From: Glandiceps talaboti
Lineage: Eukaryota > Hemichordata > Enteropneusta > Spengelidae
Length of the DNA: 35,000 nucleotides
Direction: 5' to 3'
Assembly: GCF_964340395.1 (NCBI RefSeq)
Contig: NC_135551.1
Location: 4,829,463-4,864,462, forward strand
The position numbers and the translations under genes are program-made. Below, piece after piece: positions 23,454 to 33,984 of this stretch (the stretch's first letter is position 1; every line of letters starts with the position of its first letter). The notes below the pieces were generated by a model. It was not told the DNA's origin. It saw only the letters and a program-made list of their open reading frames with translations, and searched no databases.

Positions 23454-25800
23454 CCAGGGCCGTAGCCTGACCAAATTGCCAGGGGGGGGGGGGGCAGAAC
23501 TTTGTCTAGGTGCAATCATGCATTTACAATTTAGAAAAGTGGCTAATTTACATAAATGTGCATATAATTTACTTAATATATATTTTAGCATACGCAATTA
23601 AATATCGTATGTAAGGCTAGAAAAAATAAAACATGCTGGTCAAGGGGTAACCTAACCCATCACATTTGGGTAGGTAGGTAGAATTTCATTATTTCACAAT
23701 ACTTGACAAGGATAAAACAAACTATATATAATGATAACAAACTATTTCAATCATCTTGATACTATCTCTTACAATTTGTCTGCATAGCTACAGTTAGGAA
23801 ATGTACACAATTCACGGTTAAATAAATGTTGTAGTTCCTCTCACCATCTCTTCTCAAAAAAAGTTAAGCCCCACCAAATGAAACTCAAGCATTATTTTAG
23901 CCACCCCTTCTGTTACCTACACTAAAGTGGAGATATGAAATTACGTGGTACAATATGATACATTAAAATAACAGTGATAGCCAACAACAATAATACTCTG
24001 AATGAGATTACTTTCCACAGGATGTGGATTTCGCACGCATACGGAGATGTCTCTAATTAGCTCTAACGTATACAGGGAGGTACTTAGCCAGACACCATCC
24101 ATCTTGTTTTGGGAGAAAGACAATTATCACCTTGATTGCTACTGATTGGAGAGACAACTCCAAAGGTGAACAAATGAAAATAAGACAGTGTAGGAGGCCA
24201 TTTAGAGGCATAAAATATCAAACCATAGACATAATTTAAAGTATTTCAATACGTGAATATGGTAATAAAATACCAGAATTCAAACAATTATGCTATACAT
24301 AACATATTATCTGGAAGTGTATTTTGTTGTGGCAAAGCTGAAAGATATTTTGCGGATGTGCACTTGGTAAATGACTTCTCCTGAAGTTTAATTTGGTTCC
24401 AAAAAATCCCGAATAAAGACTAAAACATTTCAAGACTTTCATACTTTGATGGCCCCATGACTCCCATGGTCGTAAACCTTTGCTCAATTCTTTTTAGTGC
24501 ACATTGGATATACAATACCTTAATTTAATCTCAATTTAAGCTTGTATGCATCAGCACAGCCAAGTAAACCACTGTATAAAATATTATATAATTTGGAATA
24601 GACTCAAATGTATATTGTTACATGTACTATTCAGAAAATATAAAGAAATATCCTTAATTGTGACACAAATGCGAAGCCCGCATGATATGAGGATATATTG
24701 CCCATCACCAAAATAATATATGGGTAGGTTGAACAGCTTTTTCATTTTTTCTCGCCTAATGTCACATCTTTCAAAGTAGTTACCGAAAAGATATCACATT
24801 CAAAGTAAAAAAACCTCAAACTTTTAAAATAAAAAATGGATGGTGCTTTCTCAAATAAGTAACACAACACAATAATCATTTTCTTTACCCTACTCCCAAC
24901 ACTTTTATGGCCCTCCTCTATGTTGGAACCCAAGGTGAAATCAGTGAATTCTCCTTGTCATTATCATTATACTGGAAATAATTGAAGTTTGGATTTTGAT
25001 GTTGAAGGTACAGCTCTGTTTACAAATTCAGGGCCATTCCTTCCATAGCAAGTGGTCGCTTCAAAATGAATTGCGGAATAACGCTAGTGTCAGTGCAATG
25101 AGATAATTATATCAAACAACATTTTAACCAAAGACAACGTCGAACACAATTATTGAAAGTGGATCTTTAAAGAGTGGATCTTAAATTGCGTTTAATAGTT
25201 TTCAGGGCCACCAAATATTCCAAAAAGAGGTCTGCCGTTTTATCAGTAAATGTTTTAATATAAGGAACAAGATGTAAATGAGATCAAGTGCATCTTGGGA
25301 GTCACTGCATACAACAGGCGACCTCACGTTGAACGACTTTTTCCGTCTTTTTTTTTTTTTTTTTTTTTTTTTTTGAGTTTCACTCTGACACTATTGCGAC
25401 TTGCTATCTTCAAATGAAGGAGCTTTCAAGACTACTGTTACTCGCGGAAAATGCACAGTGCATGTGAACTTCTTTTGTACTTTCCCGCACATAGCATTTC
25501 TAAAGTTACGAATTTTTAATTTGCTATGCAGCAAAAAGTTACAATTTTTAACTGGACATAATTTTATTCAAAGTTAAGCCAGCGTACAATAAAGATATAA
25601 GATACATATTAGCGAGGAGTCAGTGTACAGTCACTTTTGTCTTTAGTGAACCATCAATTTAAATCGCGCATGCAAGGAATTATCACGTAAATAACGATTT
25701 TAATAACATCGCTATGTATTCAAAAAGTCGCTTTTTTCTTGTTTCCCCCCCGAAAATCTCTAGGGGGCAGCTGCCACCCTGCCCCCCCCCCGCAGGCTAC
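23454..25800. mobile_element. 2.35-kb insertion with short inverted termini
   Basis: The left edge contains GGCCGTAGCCTGACC, a G12 run, then GCAG. The right edge, reversed, reads GTAGCCTGCGGGGGGGGGGC, then AGGG, so the ends are inverted copies. No transposase ORF is seen. A poly-T run sits at 25348-25374. It carries inside it a copy of the 6213-6885 family. A target duplication was not clear. Confidence 0.7.
23770..24450. repeat. Repeat family E, copy 2 (arm of a large inverted repeat)
   Basis: Aligns in reverse with 28745-29430. Shared tracts include GGAACCAAATTAAACTTC, AAATATCTTTCAG, TATGCCTCTAAATG, AAGTACCTCCCTGTATA and CCAAATGAAACTC. Also related directly to the interior of 6213-6885. 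Confidence 0.8.
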
Positions 25801-26060
25801 CTGATTCTAAACAGAATTAATTTACGTAGCTGTTGCCATTGAAAAGATTGCAACAACCACTTATTGTCAAAACTGCACAGGTGTTGATGTCAAATTTGTT
25901 TTCAAAGAGAATGACAAATTACCTCCTGCTAATGACGTGTGACGAATAATAACGTAGTAATATATATTGATGTCATTGTGTTGAAATAACATAACTATTG
26001 ATAAGTTTATGAGCCAGAGTATAATGTACATATTTGATACTGGAATCAATTGAGTCACAC

Positions 26061-26299
26061 ACACATAGGAACTAGTTTTATATGAACGATTCGTGCCATA
26101 GATGGCGCGGGAACTTATACTGAGTCACCCAAACGATTATTGCGCAACTGCACCTGTGCTATATACGGCGGAACTCTGAAGGGCGCCACCAGCGTTCACA
26201 TATACAATCAACGAACTTTTATTTGGCTGCTAAATACATGCGTCAACAGTTGAAAGATAGAGTTTGGCTTTGCTGTTGAATAAATAGTTACCAATTTAA
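26061..26299. other. Intron 1, GC-richer anonymous stretch
   Basis: Contains GATGGCGCGGG (~26101) and GGGCGCCACC (~26180), which form a loose inverted pair. No gene seen. Confidence 0.4.
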
Positions 26300-26524
26300 C
26301 ACACTTTTAACATTTTCGACCCACAAGTGTCGATATCGAGGAAACGAAGTGAGGTAAACGTACCCACGACTAAGGATGTTCCGGCCGTTGTTGGCGCTAC
26401 ACATGCGGTTCCCCGAGAACGTTATTACCTAACTTCAGACGCAGACACTACTGGTCAACATTTGGCAGACATTAAATGTTCTCTTACCGGAGGAGTGGCA
26501 GTTTTTATCGACCCACGTGTATAG
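26300..26524 (+). CDS. Unidentified short ORF in intron 1
   Basis: Open from ~26300 to TAG 26522-26524, about 74 codons, no ATG at its start. The reading includes RERYYLTSDADTTGQH and GGVAVFIDPRV. Composition is more balanced and less AT-driven than its surroundings, which is why it stands out. No family is recognised and no splice sites are convincing. It may be a fragment of a decayed element. Confidence 0.2.
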   Translation, partial: HTFNIFDPQVSISRKRSEVNVPTTKDVPAVVGATHAVPRERYYLTSDADTTGQHLADIKCSLTGGVAVFIDPRV

Positions 26525-27346
26525 TGATTTTATAGACAGAAAAGTTAACGCAGTTTTGTGATATTTCATATATTTATGAAATGATAGTTTTTTTTACATA
26601 CATCATGATCAACTTACATAAACTTCGCAACGGTTGAAGCAACTGTGTTTATTCCTGCTCAAGCACTGGGGATACAACACATGTCAACAAGGCAAGCAAG
26701 TGGTCAATGGCGTGTTGGAAGGTCTAAAAATAAAAATGTCTTTGCTATCTGTTTGACGAATAATTAAGCAAGCCTATTGTAACACTGTCGCTATTCTCCA
26801 CTCTACACAAATATTGTAGCGAACGTCCTCACATCGCACGCTACGTTCAAACGTACCGAGAACGTATGAACACTCAAGACTAGCTCAAAAGACATATATA
26901 CAATATACAAATGTTTCGCCAGTTTACCTCCCAAAAACTCTTTTGAACTCACTTTCTTTCTCACCTCTATTATACACACTCTTACTTTAAGAAAATGTAA
27001 ACATTAATGCGTGGGTTTCAATTATTAGTCAATGGCGTCACAGTGTCTTTTATATTGAATGGATGCAAGTAAACGATATCGATGATGAAGTTTGTTTTTG
27101 ATAATTAACATAAAATGAGATCTTCAGCGAAATTCTAACTTAATGTAAACACCAAAGCCATACACTCACATTAATGTATTCTGTGACAAGTTAACGAAAT
27201 TATTTTTACATTTATCATATGTCAACTTACGCCTAGTTTTCTCGTCGTCAGTCAATCGATAAGAGTCATGGTTAAACTATTTGTCTCGTGACTCAAATTT
27301 GGATATGAATTTAACCTATTTTTAGACAAGGGGACAAAATAAGGTA
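26525..27346. other. Intron 1, anonymous
   Basis: No gene or repeat recognised. Confidence 0.45.
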
Positions 27347-27535
27347 ATTGAAACGTTGTTCGGTGACAAACTTTGTAATAATTTGATTATTATTAAACTA
27401 AAATTTTCTTCATAGGTAATCTGTCAGTATTTTTCTTGCTTGTACGCGACCGCTGAGATGTAAAACAGCATCACTAAAATAGTTCTGATAAGAAAAAAAC
27501 GTTCGTCGTCAAAATGAATCGAACATACAATTATT
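27347..27535 (+). repeat. ~188-bp direct repeat, copy 1
   Basis: Shares GTTCGGTGACAA, TAAAATTTTCTTCATA, AGTATTTTTCTTGCTT, TACGCGACCG and AGTTCTGATAAGAAAAAAAC with copy 2, in order and at equal spacing. Ends at GAATCGAACATACAATTAT. Confidence 0.9.
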
Positions 27536-27599
27536 ATTTCTTAGACATTTCTCTGTCATGATTAGCTTTGCATACACAGTAACAAAATCGCTGCTCACG

Positions 27600-27642
27600 A
27601 ATAGGAATTTATGTATTTATTTATTTATTTATTTATTTAATG
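27600..27642. repeat. (ATTT)n microsatellite
   Basis: About seven TTTA units between the direct repeats. Confidence 0.85.
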
Positions 27643-27817
27643 GAAGACCAAAAAGGAATTCGAGGAATAAAAATAAAGGTAAATCCTTGAAAAGACTTTA
27701 CTACCGTATTTTAGTTCTTTGTCCATCAAAAGTCTTAAACATGTACTTCACACGTGCAAACTGCTTCGTTCTGCATCAGAGTCCGATATCTTGTGAACAT
27801 TAAGCTATTCGTTAAAA

Positions 27818-28008
27818 CTTTGAAACTTTGTTCGGTGACAATATTTGTAATAATATAATTATTCTTAAATTAAAATTTTCTTCATATATAATGTGTCATT
27901 AGTATTTTTCTTGCTTTTACGCGACCGTTGAGATGTAATGCAGCATCACTGAAATAGTTCTGATAAGAAAAAAACGTTCGTTGACAAAGTGAATCGAACA
28001 TACAATTA
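27818..28008 (+). repeat. ~190-bp direct repeat, copy 2
   Basis: Partner of 27347-27535, 473 bp downstream, roughly 85% alike by eye. The sequence between has no recognisable coding. A faint similarity may continue beyond both copies. Confidence 0.9.
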
Positions 28009-28744
28009 TGCTATACCAATCGCATGTCAGCTGGTCGACCCGCGTGTTTTTTTTTCACAATTCCTCGCTTTCAGACAAAATCTCTCCTTTTGTAATTGCC
28101 TATTCTGTCACTAAGCTTATTTTTCGTCTTCTTAACGTTTATACTTCGTGTCACGATCACTACGCACACAATGGTCCTTGTTCAAGGCCAGTTCGTCCAC
28201 CAGTGTTACAAAAGAGGGTCATCTCCGGTGTAAAAATGGGTCGATCCTCTTTGTTAACGTTAATTCTCGATCAATGATACTTTCTGATCTTCACATTAAG
28301 CTGAAGATCATGTATCATATAGCAACTTTGTACTCGGGATCACTTGGACTTAGGGAATTAGCTAGCAAACACCACACAATGTTCATGGTTGACTTGGATC
28401 ATTTTAGAAGTAGCCAAGGAGCAGATCGAAGCTCCTCGTCTAAGCCTAGTTGTTGCCTTCAGCTCGATCCCTTATAAAGTGAATCCATACTTGTATTTCA
28501 ACTTTAAATCCTTATAAACATAAATTATACAATACTCAAATGAGTGGATGATGTAATTAAGTGTTGTTACCTTGATTCAATGCAAATTATATTGACAAAA
28601 TATAAAAACTATACTAAACAATGTGATCACGCCATTGTTCTTCCAGCTGCCTGTAATTAGTTATTATTTGACAATTAATGATCATTTAATAAATTAATGT
28701 TGTCATCTCAGACGAAAACTATTCGAGAAGTCAGTGGGTCATCC
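28009..28744. other. Intron 1, anonymous with two overlapping ORFs
   Basis: Open frames at 28008-28277 and 28148-28477 (+) are of moderate GC but have no recognised domain and overlap in different frames. A short hairpin GATCTTCA/TGAAGATC lies at ~28288-28311. Confidence 0.35.
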
Positions 28745-29430
<686 letters not shown>

Positions 29431-29774
29431 AACTGGCCTTATTGACATACTCAAACTTACTTAACAGATAGGTATGTAGCTCAAAACACCCTGATAGTAT
29501 CATGACCACATGTTGATGGCCTATCTTGATGGTATGGTAAGCGATTACAAACTAGTTAGAATACCTACCAAACTGCTAAGAGTATACCTGACAACTGTCG
29601 TCGGTTGCTCCAGTGAAACAAATTAATTTTATGTTTATATGTGCTACACATATTTGTAACGTTTCACACTTCCTTACTGTAAGAAAATCAGAGCGAAAAC
29701 GTAGACTGTACAAAGACTTTCGTATACAAACAGTCAATGTAATTATAATGAAAACAAGTGGCTGGTTATCAAGA
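29431..29774. other. Intron 1, anonymous
   Basis: Nothing recognised. Confidence 0.45.
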
Positions 29775-29952
29775 ATCAATCAATAAATTAATCGATCGAC
29801 CGACCGACCAACAGATCAATCATTCGTTCAGTCATTCACACATCCATCCATCCATCCATCCTCCCACCCACCATCATTCCCATCCATCTATCCATCAATC
29901 ATTACTCTAAGTCCGTCCGTCCGTCCGTCAGTCAGTCGTCCAGTCGACCAGG
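29775..29952. repeat. Compound tetranucleotide simple repeat
   Basis: Mixed AATC, CGAC, ATCC, GTCC and GTCA units, ending about 60 bp before the exon at 30010. Confidence 0.85.
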
Positions 29953-30009
29953 CAGCAAACAAGCCATTTCCATGTAAGTATGTTTATGACTTTTGATTAT
30001 CATTTACAG

Positions 30010-30090
30010 AACATTGCAGACAAACTATGGGATAAGGGCTACGAATCTCTGAACATCAATAATTGGCGAGACCGCATGGGAAATCGACAG
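30010..30090 (+). CDS. LDLa gene exon 2: first cassette of hydrophilic repeat region
   Basis: 81 nt, phase 0-0, acceptor tttacag, donor CAG|GTGGGT. It encodes 27 residues beginning NIADKLWDKGYESLN and ending RDRMGNRQ. The part DKLWDKGYES resembles IERLLQKGHDR of the exon at 31733, suggesting a shared origin. It follows directly on the signal peptide, so this would be near the mature N-terminus. No known domain is recognised. Confidence 0.7.
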
Positions 30091-30506
30091 GTGGGTATAC
30101 ATTGTACATTATTGATCATTCTTGACTTCAAATTGTAGAAACGGTGTTTAAGAACAATAAACAAAATATGGCGCAAAATAATAGCACATTTTGATATATT
30201 GGGAGTTTTCGACTGCAAACTCTCAGGTGTCCTCATGCGACGACATTTGACGCTGAATGATACCATTTAACAGTTGCAATGTGGAAATTTCAACTTTTAG
30301 CATTGATGATTGATAATTGATAATTCAACGTGTATTATTGTAACTTGGTTGTCATGTTACTGTCTTTAAAATGGTTACCACGTGATACATCAACATCGTA
30401 AATTTCTAACCTTGGCACAAATTCAATTTAAGTTCAATGTTGTCCAATAACAGTTGAAATCATGTATCGACCTGCCCCATCTAACAATTCCTATTTCGTG
30501 ATACAG

Positions 30507-30632
30507 GTACCATACGGACGAAATCCTGATGATCGCCAACTTGGAAGGAACAATTTTCACAGGGGTCCCTTAAGAGAATACAAACCGAGTGACAGAGAGA
30601 GTGACAGACACGGATATCAAAGAGACAAAGAT
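30507..30632 (+). CDS. LDLa gene exon 3: Arg/Asp-rich cassette
   Basis: 126 nt, phase 0-0, acceptor gatacag, donor GAT|GTAAGT. It encodes 42 residues, about a quarter Arg plus Lys and a fifth Asp plus Glu, with almost no hydrophobics. It opens VPYGRNPDDRQLGR and closes DRHGYQRDKD. The closing motif recurs as DRRGYKQDKN in the exon at 32203, good evidence of internal exon duplication. The opening Val-Pro also begins the exon at 31733. Likely a disordered extracellular segment; function unknown. Confidence 0.75.
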
Positions 30633-30955
30633 GTAAGTAAATAGAATGTAAGATAAACTAAGAGCAAATTTCTTTTTACTGAAATGCTTCTGAAAGAAGC
30701 ATGACTGTACTGTGTTGATTAAAAAAATCTCTTCGGCCAAGTAAGCATTTTCTGATAGCACGAATTTATTGAGTAACCGGAGACATCTTGAAATTTATAT
30801 ATATTTGTTAAATTTTGATGTATCGAAAACTATACCGATATATATTGACAAATATTGAATGAAACAGTGTAATCACTTCACTTGAAGACTTCTAGCTAGT
30901 CTCAAATAGCTTCCTATAGTAACCTTACATATACAGTCGCGCTCATCTCCCCCCT

Positions 30956-30974
30956 CTCTGTCTGTCTGTCTGCC

Positions 30975-31035
<61 letters not shown>

Positions 31036-31036
31036 C
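30956..31036. repeat. (TCTG)n microsatellite
   Basis: About 19 TCTG units in the intron before the exon at 31129. Confidence 0.97.
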
Positions 31037-31128
31037 ATACATTAGTCAACATCCGGGCTTAATCCCTGATCCATATAGATGTTTGTGATATTTCTATATT
31101 TCTAATTTGTATGTGCACTGTTTTGCAG

Positions 31129-31257
31129 GAACAACTTAAAGAGAAATCGGTATCAGATGATCAATACCATGCGGGTAGTAAACATAGGGGTCTAGAAAAC
31201 GATAAGAAACCGAGCGACAGACTTGGACATAGACATAGTAATTCCCATGACAACGGG
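31129..31257 (+). CDS. LDLa gene exon 4: Lys/His-rich cassette
   Basis: 129 nt, phase 0-0, acceptor ttttgcag, donor GGG|GTGAGT. It encodes 43 residues starting EQLKEKSVSDDQYHAG and ending HRHSNSHDNG. It contains five His and shares the KPSDR string with the previous exon (EYKPSDRESD versus DKKPSDRLGH). This supports derivation from a common cassette. No known domain is recognised. Confidence 0.75.
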
Positions 31258-31451
31258 GTGAGTGAATGCGTATATGTAATGCAGGGTCGTTAGGCTTTTA
31301 TATTTGTAGTTCATCGTTTATGTATTGTCGTAATCATGTATCGTTTTAAATATTTTTATTGCTTCGCGTATTTATGGTTAATTTATTCTCAAAAGTATCC
31401 TGTTACATGGTATACACATTGAGTGGTTTGTGAGTGAAATTTATTTTGAAA

Positions 31452-31472
31452 AAATAAATAAATAAATAAATT
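31452..31472. repeat. (AAAT)n microsatellite
   Basis: Five AAAT units within an intron. Confidence 0.8.
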
Positions 31473-31732
31473 TCATTTTCAGAAATGTTCGAGTTAGGAT
31501 GACTTTTGCTTTAAAACATTTATGCAAACAATTAACACGGTGTGATATTTCTATACAAAGGAAACATCATTTTGGTTGGAATTATTGCTTTGTCCAATTT
31601 GAATACACACAGTTACAGGAAAAGTCTTTAAAAGAATCATCCGTTTTAAACTGAATTAAATAATAAAATTAGGAGGTGCTTAGAATATGCTACATAGCAT
31701 ACAAACGTTATTTTCATTGCACTTTAATACAG

Positions 31733-31840
31733 GTACCATTTATTGAAAGACTGCTACAAAAAGGTCATGATAGATCAAGAGACGAAGGTAATAAAAATCC
31801 AACTAGTAGAAGTCAAGGAAAAGCTGGCCATTTCAAGCAT
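31733..31840 (+). CDS. LDLa gene exon 5: basic cassette
   Basis: 108 nt, phase 0-0, acceptor tttaatacag, donor CAT|GTAAGT. It encodes 36 residues starting VPFIERLLQKGHDRSRDE and ending KAGHFKH. The start has a short amphipathic stretch (FIERLLQKGH) comparable to the exon at 30010. The rest is charged and low complexity. Confidence 0.75.
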
Positions 31841-32202
31841 GTAAGTAACTATATGTAATAGCATGAATCATCACAAGGTTTGCTAAATGAAAGTTTTGTT
31901 CCTGGTCCTTTTGAATTTATCAAAGAAATTTGGGCGTCCAACATTTTATTATCAAGACAAATCGCCAATCTATTATATTTCCATACATTTACATCGTATG
32001 TGTTTGCTGGTCATTTTTAGATAATCATTTCTATGCATTCTGTTTTACTTTGAAATTTAAGTCGATTGGCAGTTCTTAATATCAAAACTATTCATCAAGA
32101 GAAACCTAATATATATACATTTATCCTAAGAATACTGTGTCTGTGACTATCGATAATGTTTGTGTATATTGTCACAATCTTCATTTTTCTCCAATTGTCC
32201 AG

Positions 32203-32334
32203 AAAGAAAACTGGGAAGCCATGCTATCAAATGGTCGACGTTCTCCCAAAATACATGACCTTAGAGATCAGCGAAGAGGTAATATAATGATTGACAGGAA
32301 TGACGACAGACGTGGATATAAACAAGACAAAAAC
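32203..32334 (+). CDS. LDLa gene exon 6: Arg/Asp-rich cassette
   Basis: 132 nt, phase 0-0, acceptor attgtccag, donor AAC|GTATGT. It encodes 44 residues starting KENWEAMLSNGRRSPK and ending DRNDDRRGYKQDKN. The C-terminal motif matches that of the exon at 30507, including the position right at the splice donor. This is the clearest sign that the cassettes arose by exon duplication. The NGRR string looks like an amidation/dibasic site but may be chance in such an Arg-rich protein. Confidence 0.75.
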
Positions 32335-32613
32335 GTATGTAATATTAAGAAATAAACAATTAGAAATAATGATAAAGAAGATCTGATGTAACCCAGGAAG
32401 GCTGCGTTCGGATTACTATTCACTGTGAATCACAACGAAAGAATGTACCTGAAACAAGGCATAATTGTATGTTAAGATCTACCAGAAATTAATATCATAA
32501 TCTTGCTACAATTAATTTTGATACAAATCCGGATACTGTCAAATTATCTCTTTATGCCATTTTGTCTTGTTATGAATACCAATAATTTATATACACTTGT
32601 CATTTCCTTGTAG

Positions 32614-32694
32614 CCGATGTCCAAGAAGGAATTGCGCCGAGAACAAAGACATACAGATGGGAGACGATCACGTGACCGATATGAACAACAACAG
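32614..32694 (+). CDS. LDLa gene exon 7: Arg-rich cassette
   Basis: 81 nt, phase 0-0, acceptor ttccttgtag, donor CAG|GTACAT. It encodes 27 residues starting PMSKKELRREQRHTDG and ending SRDRYEQQQ. It is the last of the phase 0-0 cassettes and the same length as the first (exon at 30010). Confidence 0.7.
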
Positions 32695-32781
32695 GTACAT
32701 ATTTCCATGTATTTCTACAAAGTGTTTGCCAATAGTATGTTCGCATAATTCATAAACTAGGTTACGGTGAATTATTAATTG

Positions 32782-32829
32782 AATCTAGAGATTAAGGGAT
32801 TGTGATTGGATCTAGAGATTAAGGGATTG
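32782..32829. repeat. Short direct repeat, ~27-bp offset
   Basis: ATCTAGAGATTAAGGGATTG occurs twice, starting near 32783 and 32810. Confidence 0.9.
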
Positions 32830-32880
32830 CTACTCAAATATAATCATTTATAATCAAAGTCATTTTGTCTCTGATGTCAA

Positions 32881-32984
32881 AATGTAGGATAGCAACTATA
32901 GATTGGGTATTAGAGACTGGTGGTTTAGGAAATGTAGGATAGCAACTATAGATTGGGTATTAGAGACTGGTGGTTTAGGAAATG
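32881..32984. repeat. Perfect 50-bp tandem duplication
   Basis: AATGTAGGATAGCAACTATA at 32881 recurs at 32931. The two 50-bp units are identical, indicating a very recent event or a polymorphic site. Confidence 0.97.
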
Positions 32985-33133
32985 CTCATAAACCAGGGGG
33001 ATAGAATGATCGTGTCAGAACCGGAAAACATCGATACACCTCTTTATATTATTGATATTTATACGGCTCTGAAACAGCTGAATATAATACGATTGTACAC
33101 AACATATTTGCATATATATTTATTTTTTCCCAG

Positions 33134-33176
33134 GTTTCTGTAGAAACAGCATCATTACAGCGGAGACAATTCGGTG
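33134..33176 (+). CDS. LDLa gene exon 8: phase-adaptor exon
   Basis: 43 nt, 14 codons plus one base, acceptor ttttttcccag, donor G|GTACGT at 33177. It encodes VSVETASLQRRQFG and the first base of a Gly codon. It changes the phase from 0 to 1, joining the cassette region to the phase 1-1 LDLa exons. A second GT four bases later would break the frame into the LDLa exon, so the first is chosen. Confidence 0.65.
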
Positions 33177-33514
33177 GTACGTAAACATAGTGATAGCTGT
33201 ATCAGTTTGAGAAATTTGAACCGTGTATGTTCTTTTATGAATAAGACCTATCAATTTGACTTAAAAGTTTGAAACCCTATACGTTTGTGTTGAAGGTAGT
33301 AACCAAAAGTTGTTCAGTCGAAAAATACAATATAGCCATTTAAACTACTGCATGTATTCTCTGTGGCAATAAATCATGATTCTTCACGAACTAAAAGAGA
33401 CAATGATATAACACTAGAATAAATGATTCAAATTCATTCCTTTAGGATTTAACCATCCAGGACAATTTACACACAAGGCTTTCCATCATATTTCTTTGCT
33501 CTTTTAAAAAAAAG

Positions 33515-33625
33515 GTTGCTGGAATGGGTACGACTTCCAATGTGATAATGGTCATTGTATAGATCGCTATTATGTGTGTGATGGAGCCAATAGTTGTGGA
33601 GATTGGAGTGATGAAACTATATGTG
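33515..33625 (+). CDS. LDLa gene exon 9: LDL-receptor class A module 1
   Basis: 111 nt, phase 1-1, acceptor aaaaaag, donor G|GTATGT. The encoded module has six Cys in the LDLa pattern, beginning CWNGYDFQC and ending [16 protein letters not shown]. The acidic D-x-S-D-E calcium cluster is present. The residue just before the fifth Cys is Ser instead of the usual Asp, so calcium binding could be weaker. Length and Cys spacing are normal. This is a confident family assignment, and one-domain-per-exon with phase 1 is typical for LDLa. Confidence 0.9.
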
Positions 33626-33984
33626 GTATGTATAAAATCAACATATATATAGGATAATAGTGTTAAATAAAGGATGCATGCAGCAATTGATCTCTTAATA
33701 GAATGGAGCTCACAATTTAACCAATTACAATTAAAACGTGTGTAAGTAATATTTCTAAAGTAAAAAATAGCACCAATAGCGTTGTAGCACAACTGTATTT
33801 GGCTGATGCTATGGACATGATCTTGTTGCTAGGAATATTTGGATAAATATTTGGAATCTTTAGTCACTTACCTACCCATCCCTAATGTTATCTTTGTAAT
33901 ATGTGTCGTCATTTCATTATTGCTAAGGGCATGGTCATGGATGTTAGGGCTAATTGTGTCGAAATGTTTTCAACAATAACTGCA

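Larger units (their letters stand above)
23191..26060 (+). repeat. Tandem array unit C (partial, interrupted by 2.35-kb insertion)
   Basis: The left part up to ATATACGATTTAA (~23453) and the right part from CTGATTCTAAACAGAATTAA (25801) together align with the unbroken ~21857-21905 stretch of unit B. GGTGTTGATGTCAAATTTGT recurs at 25880 and TATTTGATACTGGAATCAAT at ~26031. The similarity fades after ~26060. B-to-C offset minus the insertion gives ~1.56 kb. Confidence 0.75.

Noticed and set aside
28008-28477. Two overlapping + strand ORFs
   Set aside because: They overlap in different frames, have no domain, and lie next to a duplicated repeat.
32881-32998. Possible extra cassette exon over the 50-bp duplication
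   Set aside because: AG precedes an open frame, but no donor follows before a stop and the exact duplication explains the openness.
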